From positions 650,270,920 through 650,334,919 of the forward strand of contig NC_081405.1 of assembly GCF_030272615.1 (NCBI RefSeq): DNA of 64,000 nucleotides, read 5' to 3'. Source of the DNA: Cryptomeria japonica (Eukaryota > Streptophyta > Pinopsida > Cupressales > Cupressaceae). Both the position numbers and the translations under genes were made by a program. Of the stretch, positions 57,001 to 64,000 are shown piece after piece. A model generated the notes under the pieces. That model was not told where the DNA came from, ran no database searches, and was given only the letters and a program-made list of their open reading frames with translations. Every line of letters starts with the position of its first letter. Positions within the stretch are counted from its first letter, which is position 1.

Positions 57001-60000
57001 TTTTTATTTTCGCCTCAGCTCCCCGAAGCATAACAGACCTCTGTTCCTAGCGGCACACTTTCCAATGCGTGCACTTCCCCCAAAGTGGAACTCTACTTTC
57101 TGCACTATATAATAAAAGTTGCATATTCTATCTCTAAAGCTTGGAGTGCATTCCATAGAGCTAGAAGTACATGTGTGCCATCCCATACAATATTTCTCAT
57201 TTATTCAACTTTAATCTCTTCCATTTGTAATAGTTAAATTGAGTTCACAACAATCAATAAATGACCATAATGACTAGTAAGCTTTTTTCCCCAAATTTCG
57301 TTATTTATTAGTGACGAGATTTCAATTTGAGGGCTAACTATCTTCTCAAGAGTGTTTTATGATGTTTTTTCATTTAAAGTTGCCTTTCCAATATTAAACT
57401 ATATTTTACTTTCTAAATATATATCATACATTAAATATGTATATAAATAGATATTATATAATGTTTTTGATAGTCTATCTAATTTTTATCATTGTTATAC
57501 AAATCGATGAATAGAACCTAAGCATTGTGTAGACTTATGTCCAAAATTAAATGTAACACTACTTTTGCATATTATTTTGCATTTTGTGCAAGTCTTGGTG
57601 CCAAGTTCCCAAGTGTTGCTCAATCACAAGCTCCATTTTTTAAGGCACTAGATGGTTGATTTTGGCCAACTATTGAATGATCTTAGTTAATTATCAAAAT
57701 TAATTAAAAGTTCACTTATTGTCAAAATTTACACTTCTCCAAAATCTAAATTAGCATGTATTATATGTCAGATTTAAGTGAAAGATCAACTTCCTTTTTA
57801 AAGTAGTTGTGAGTTTTTCAACTATTTTAAGAATTGATGAAGACCAAGAGTCATAATGATTAGTTACTTAACTAGTGCACTTCTAAGAAGAATGGGTTGA
57901 AGTTTTATCCTCTCCTAATGACGTATCAAGGGTGTAAGTGTGGATGTTAATGGGGGGAACATGAAAAACAATGGATAGGGTATAAAGAGGGTGAAGAATT
58001 TGGGATGAAGTGCAAGTAACCTGAAGAAGAGATGTGTCGCTAGTAGGAGGAAGATGATAAATGAGAATTGTTAGAATGATAAGAGGAATGCATTCAACAT
58101 TAGTAGGATAGGAAAAATACATGACATTAGTAGCACGAAATAAAAATATGACACTAGCGAGGTGAATGTGAGGAATAACTTGTCTAATACTAGTGTATGA
58201 TGGCTAGTCGTGACACTAGACAGGAGAGCCCAAGGAGTAGGATAAATTAGATTAGAAGTGAGAGAAAGAAAACATCATAGTTAAGAAGGATGGAAATGGA
58301 AGAAGGTTGGGTGGGAAGGAAGAAGATACCCCATGTTGCAAAGCACTTGTAGAAAATAACCTTTAGAACCAATGCCTTGAAGAATTTCTAAACCATAGAA
58401 AATATCACTCAATAAGGTATGAAGATGATCCATCAATTTTTTTTGAAATTGATATCACCACCTATCCATTTGTTTAAAGTGTACCTCATGAGAAAAAAAA
58501 TTGTCCTAAATGATAAATGTTATCAATTAGATTTTCAAATTCTCCACTTTCAACTTCAATCTTAGCCATTATAAGATTTAAACATAGACTTTTTCTCAAA
58601 GAGGAAGGGGGATGTTGATGAGGATTGGGCATAAAATCAATACACAAACCCTAAGTTAAGGATAAATCATATAAAACAAGAGTAGCATCTCATGTAAAAT
58701 ATAAAAAAAAAATAGAGGATCTTAATTATAAAATAGAACCATAAAAATAAAAAACCTAATGGGGTGTAGGATCTACTAAGTTCACCAAAATGAAAGGAAA
58801 TAAAACACACTTTCAATATATCTAGGTTAAATGAGTAATTAAAAAAAATTGAGTCAAAAATGACATATATAAAGTGTTTGAGACAATAAGTAATTTACAA
58901 GCACAATTTTGAAAATGACAAGCCATTAGGACTTAAATTTGTGTTCGGCTTTTAAATTTTTTTTATAGATTTTACTTTGTGAACCAAAACTCTAGTCAAG
59001 GATCTATTTTCATCTAAATGAACTACACCTTCTACACATGCATGGAATCTACTTGCTTATAATTTATATCATAAGAGTAGGTGATATTGATGAACATCTA
59101 AATGTGTTTGCTAAAGTGAGGATCTTATCCTTATGTCAAACCCTTGAATTCCATCCAACAAATTGTAAATGATTGTGCAATATGCTTCAATTCGTCAGTA
59201 GATGTAAGTTGTAATACAATCCAATGGTTCTCTCTAAGTGAGGAGACAAGTAGTCAAATAAAAGATAATGGATGGATGATGTCTAAAAGTATATTAGGAT
59301 TTTCCCTTTATACAACATTCTAGCATACAAAAAAATTTGTATACTCAAGTCAACAAATGGCAACTAGTAGAAAGTAAGACATCTTTGAAACTCACAAATA
59401 TTTGAATTTAAAGATTCAAAGGTTAAATCCATAACATGAATATGAATTAAATTCATTTTTGCAAGCATAAATTTAATCTAATATAAAAATAAATAAACTA
59501 AAATCAAATCTAAACTATTAAAATGTATAAAATCGGATAAGATTGCTTAAAAAGACAGAGCTCACCCTCTTCAAATTGGAAGAATGGAAACCTTAAAAAT
59601 GGCACAAACCAAACTAAAAATAGATGATTCCTGACTAATGAAAAAATCTGAATTGAAACAACGTTCTCATCAATCCCAATCTCATGTCTTGTGAGATTCA
59701 TTTTATTGTCTTGATGACTGATCTGTAATAGATACAGACCCTTCCATACATATATATAATAAAAACATTCTCATCACCTATCACCCATCACCCATCACCC
59801 ATCAAGCCTGAAATTCAAAGCCTCGTTTCACTGAACCCTCAAACTATCATTCCAAGCAAACGTATACCAACAAAATGACGTAAACCATAAGTTACAATAA
59901 GTTGCATGCATTCTGTAGTGGGTAGCATATTTTTTTCAAACCAACTCTGGCAAAGCATTAAAATAACTCGATACCGCTCCACCTCTTCACTATACTACAT

Positions 60001-60115
60001 TGATGCACAACAAAAATACCAATACTCCTTTAGACAAATTCACAGAACTGAGTAAACATTAAAACATAAGAAATGAGTAAACATTAAAACATTGCCCAAG
60101 AGAAAGCAAACATAC
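57001..60115. other. Spacer with decayed repeats
   Basis: No convincing gene. Short tandem (ATCACCC)n lies at 59772-59805. Bases 57900-58800 contain eroded sequence that may come from old retroelements (for example GTTCACCAAAATG at 58780, like the edge of element E), unassigned. Confidence 0.5.
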
Positions 60116-60193
60116 CTCAGAAAGATCAGCTCTTTCTATTAGCCTTAGTAATTCATCAAAGGTGGTTCTGGAACATGGAGGCTGCTCCATCAT
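60116..60193 (-). pseudogene. Lone paralogous first exon of a BMT5-like gene
   Basis: From ATG 60193 the - strand reads MMEQPPCSRTTFDELLRLIE, then RADLSE, and stops at GAG followed by GTATG, a splice donor. Exon 1 of the gene at 52969 has the same plan (TFYEELLRLEEA) with the donor in the same phase. No second or third exon was found to the left. It is a partial gene copy, or a distant alternative first exon of the 52.9 kb gene. Confidence 0.55.
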
Positions 60194-60443
60194 AAATTGC
60201 TCTGGAGTCTGGACAGGAATGAAAAATAAAACAATCCAGCAGGCTAATAGTCCAATATTATAGGTAGATTGACTTCAACAACAAGAAAGAGAACAGCCAA
60301 TGCTTTCTTAACATGCGAGAATAAGAATACTAGATTTCTTAACAGTAATGCCGAAAGTTAAGTACATAGGTGGATTGAGGGGGAAAGTGATTTTGCAAAT
60401 ATTCTGGGAATGAGTGAGAAGGGTGTAAGAATCCTCCTGGGTC

Positions 60444-61643
60444 TTTTCATTTAATTCATGAATGTCATCGTACTGCACAACTTTCCTCTGAGAACAAGTT
60501 AAGAAAATTCATGTCTTCGCTTAGAAGTTACCACATTGAAACAAATCTCTTCTCTGATCGATCTGGATTCATTCCAAATTGTTTGTGGTAAATCCATATT
60601 AGTGATTCATTCCAAATTATTTGTGGTAAATCCATATCAGCGATTCATTCAACAATAAAGAAGATTATAACTGGATTTGGTGTGAGAAAAAGGTTTGGAA
60701 TTAAAGTTTTTGCAGGGGACAAGGTTACGTGATATATCAAATTAAAGTAGATTGTAACAGGAATCTGTGTAAGGTAAAGGTAAAGGTTTTGATTTTATTA
60801 AAGTCTGATTAAAGTTTTTGGAGGGGACAAGGTTTTTGAATTCTCGAGGAATGTAAATAAAGTGGGTTGGGGAGATTTTTAATTTTTTGTTAAGTTATAT
60901 TATAGTTAAAAAACAATGATTTTATATAGAGATTTTAATATTTTGTAGTTTTATTATGTCAAAATAAAGTAGGTTGGAGAGATTCTATCAAAAAAATTTG
61001 GAAGTGATGTAAGTGTAAGAGGTTTTGATTTTATTATGGTGCAATTAAATTCTTAAGGAAACATAATTATATATTAAGTGTAATTCAAATACGTTAAAGG
61101 AAAAAGTTAATTGTACAATATGTAAATAAAAAAATATTGAAAGTCTTTGTTATTGATGTTGTATTTTTTTCTATTTGATGGATCACTCTAAACATTTATA
61201 GATACATTGAGTGCATGGTGTTTTCAAACTGAGATTTATCCTTAATTAAAAAATATTCTAAATATTCAAGTAGAATAAGTGTTTTAAATTTTTTTCATGA
61301 GAACAACTCAACTACTGTTCATTTGAAATTAATTTCTCCTTGAAAATGCCTTTACTTTTCCCTCACACAATGATGTTTAGATCAACAAGTCTTACAAGCA
61401 CACTAACACTCATTACACTATTCAAAGTATTAATATAATATCATGGTGTGAACAAGCATTAAACTATTTCTTTTGTAAATTTGTAAAAAAGTAATATTAT
61501 AAGAGAGTAAATGAGAAACTTTAAAGATTGATTCTATTTCATCATGTACTATCATCAAGTACTTTGTCTAGTAATAAAAAATCATATATAGCAAATGAAA
61601 AATTCAAAATTATTATTTCATGATAAAATTGTCTTAAAATATT
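60444..61643. repeat. Duplicated segment (copy 2)
   Basis: It matches 46822-46951 plus 49302-50440 and preserves the uninterrupted target of element F (GATCGATCTGGATTCATTCC, 60556-60575). A 38-bp internal duplication (ATTCATTCCAAATT.TTTGTGGTAAATCCATAT) is private to this copy. Confidence 0.82.
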
Positions 61644-61648
61644 GTTAG

Positions 61649-62485
61649 AGATATATAATAACCTAAGTCCTAAGTATTAAAATAATTTATGTGTTTTGTT
61701 AGCGTGTATGGTGAAAAGTGGATAATGGAAACAATAATACTGAAAGACTAAGTGAATTCAACCACAAAACCCTAGCCATAACATAAGAAGATTACCTAAG
61801 ACAATGCAAATCAACAAAATCACAAATTTTATACCATCACATGTCCACTAGGGTTTGAATCTCCATTCTTCCTATCTCCATTGATCTTGCTTGATATATT
61901 TGCTCTCAGATTTTATGTGTGCACAAGAGCTCAAGAAAGAACGGAAATGTGGTTGATAGCTTGGTTGCAAAAAGACTTGATTGCATAAGATTGATTAGAA
62001 TGCTAGGAGGGTTGATAATGAACGAGAGTATCCTCTTATATAGAAGACACTGTAGGAAATGAAGGGATAAGATTAAGAGGTGTAAGGATAAATGGTCGGC
62101 TAGGATTAAAGGGTAGGTAGAATAAATAATAAAATGATAAAGTGGGTAGCTAGTGTAGGAATTAAGAGATGAATGACATGTGTCATGGGTAGAAAGGGCT
62201 AATGAATTATTTAATTAATAGAGGAAATGGGATAAATTAAATAAATGAAATATTTATTTAATTTAGGAGAAGGACAATTTAAATAAATAAAATTATTTAT
62301 TTAATTTAGGAAAAGGACAATTTAAATAAATAAAAGTGTTTATTTTAATTAAAAAAGACTAGAAAAGGATAATTGAATTAATTAAATAAATAAAAATTTA
62401 TTTAATTAATAGAAGAATTAGGCTTAAATAATTAAATAAATAAAAATATTTATTTAATTAGACAGGATAATTTTAGGTGTCTACA
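61649..62485 (-). mobile_element. Probable solo LTR of a D-related Gypsy family
   Basis: GTTAG at 61644-61648 and 62486-62490 look like a target duplication. The - strand starts TGTAGACACCTAAAATTATC, like TGTAGTCACATAAATC of element D, followed by many TTTATTTAATTAAAT words, and carries a TATA box (TCTATATAAGAGG, about 62047-62035). The other terminus is mutated (AG for TG on the + strand). No internal region adjoins it. Confidence 0.65.
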
Positions 62486-64000
62486 GTTAGCATTTCATAG
62501 TAGTTGCACACAAGGAGTATGCTAGCTCATAAGATGTAGAGTTGAAATTGGGGCATTTAAACCCCTTGAAGGTTATTTCAACACACTTGCTTTGCATATT
62601 AAATAAATTTATTGTAATCACAAGTACAAAAAACAATCAGAACTTTTTTTTTTTTTTTTATCATTAAATGATATTTTACCCTATCACAAAACTAATAATT
62701 TGGAACATTTTATAGAAATCTACAAAAGACTATTGAGAATGGCTTTACACTTGCCCTATGCACCACCATAGGAAACAATGAATGCATCATATCTAATGAA
62801 AACAAGATTTTCACCAAACTTAGTATCATTTGGAAATTTATGAAAGGAAATAGTGGTGTGAAATATACTTCCTAAACTAATCTATGAAACAAAGTATGTG
62901 CAAAAAATAAATTGGTCATAGAGTTGCAGGGAAATAAGCACAAAAGTAAAATATCTAACTTAGTGATTAACATTAGGAAAACCCTTTTGAGAGAAAAAAA
63001 TTCCACTCCAAGGAAAATCAATGTATTATTCAATAATCATATGGTTACAATACACTTGTGGATTCTAAAAATTTATATGAATTTCGCGAACAAGAAATCT
63101 ATTTAGAAATCTTTGTAGCATAATAATACTAAATGACTCAATATAAAAGCTTCTTCTCAAGCACCAAATAAATAAGATAAGTAATACATGAATTCATCAA
63201 ATAGTAATTAGGAAACCATGAGCTAAAAATACCCAAAATATGGTGTTGAAATCCATGGTAAAAAACCCAATGCCTAAATACCAATATAAGTCCATGGGCT
63301 ATAAATAGCATATTCCTTACACTTGTCATAATCCACTCATAGACTTGGACACTCTTTTTTTACTCCAGTATCTCCATTTAAATTTGTCTTCTCATGTTAT
63401 AACATGTACCATTTAAGTTTTCAACAAGTGTTACTCCCTCTTATACCTCTCTTATGTGAAATTGAATCCTCTTTTATTAATATTATGTGAGAGGCCTAAC
63501 TTCCCAAGGCCGTAACTTTTGAACTATGACACCAATTGATACACTAGGTGAACCCACAATACTAGGTTACAATCCTATCCCAAACCAAAAATTGGAGGTG
63601 GCCAAAACACTTTTGGGAAAACACCTTCGAACGAAGGTACTTTTTAACCCTACCCCCTTTGCATGAAGGTTCTTTCCACATAGCCTTCATTTGAAGGTGT
63701 ATTTCTAGTTGTTTTATTAATAAAATAATGCATTCACTCAAAGGGGTCCTTTGAGTGAAGAAATAGTTTATGTTTTTTTGAAAAAAATTATAACTCTCAA
63801 AATGACAATTATTTTGTCACTTTGAGAATGTTTAGAAAGTGACCTGCAATCAAATGAACCCACAGACAAAGATGAACACATCAACTCCTTTTTCTACCTA
63901 CTACAGTCTACCACATTAGCTTTGGCAATGCCACATTAATGCTCAAGCTTCAATCAAATGCCACGTTTATGCTTAGGTAGGTGCATTGTTGTGTCATAGT
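62486..64000. other. Right-end spacer
   Basis: No gene was recognised. A poly-T run lies at 62646-62659. Around 63620-63700 three CCTTC(G/A)..(C/T)GAAGG inverted words recur (CCTTCGAACGAAGG, CCTTCATTTGAAGG). Confidence 0.5.

Noticed and set aside
1-64000. tRNA, rRNA, CRISPR arrays, bacterial operons or phage genes
   Set aside because: None seen; tRNA-like words occur only as primer sites and the SINE B box.

Overview
The window is nuclear plant DNA that is almost entirely retrotransposon, with one recognisable host gene. Low gene density, AT-rich spacers, very long LTRs, Tat-type Ty3/Gypsy elements with a second RNase H, and a spliced BMT5-like methyltransferase gene all suggest a large plant genome. 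I infer a gymnosperm, probably a conifer, from the style of the elements; no sequence here proves it. No rRNA, tRNA, organelle or bacterial genes were seen.

Bases 1198-36274 form one nested complex. Element A (+ strand, LTRs 1198-2119 and 35336-36274, target duplication CAGCT/CAACT) has no pol. It carries a coiled-coil/zinc-knuckle ORF and a second unusual ORF. Copia element B (- strand, about 5114-34802) sits inside A. Two Ty3/Gypsy elements sit inside the gag gene of B, about 290 bp apart and both antisense to it. C (8752-21202, TSD CCCGG/CCCGA) has 3.2 kb LTRs that contain a decayed ORF. D (about 21494-34166) carries a decayed antisense ORF with a plant-mobile-domain-like segment between pol and its 3' LTR. 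The gag pieces of B at 34253-34167, 21493-21203 and 8751-7959 are successive parts of one broken gene.

Bases 37668-45482 are element E, a gag-protease-only retroelement on the - strand with a perfect TSD (GACAC), apparently the youngest complete insertion. Its LTRs differ in length by exactly three 31-bp minisatellite units. Bases 46952-49296 are F, a small copia-type non-autonomous element with an acidic/coiled-coil cargo ORF. One LTR of F was later hit by a SINE-like retroposon. The empty target site of F survives in a paralogous stretch near 60.56 kb.

Bases 50511-52969 (- strand) hold the only convincing host gene: three exons, 235 codons, BMT5-like (DUF2431-type) Rossmann methyltransferase domain. 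Intron 1 holds a minisatellite and a hairpin, and a roughly 590-bp palindromic fold-back element lies just upstream. A lone paralogous first exon is at 60116-60193. The rest (about 53.8-64 kb) is AT-rich spacer with a probable solo LTR (61649-62485), a GGGGCCCC-rich cluster (56863-57000) and decayed repeats.

All retroelement ORFs carry stops or frameshifts, so none looks autonomous now. Coordinates of broken ORFs are hand-read and approximate to a few bases.
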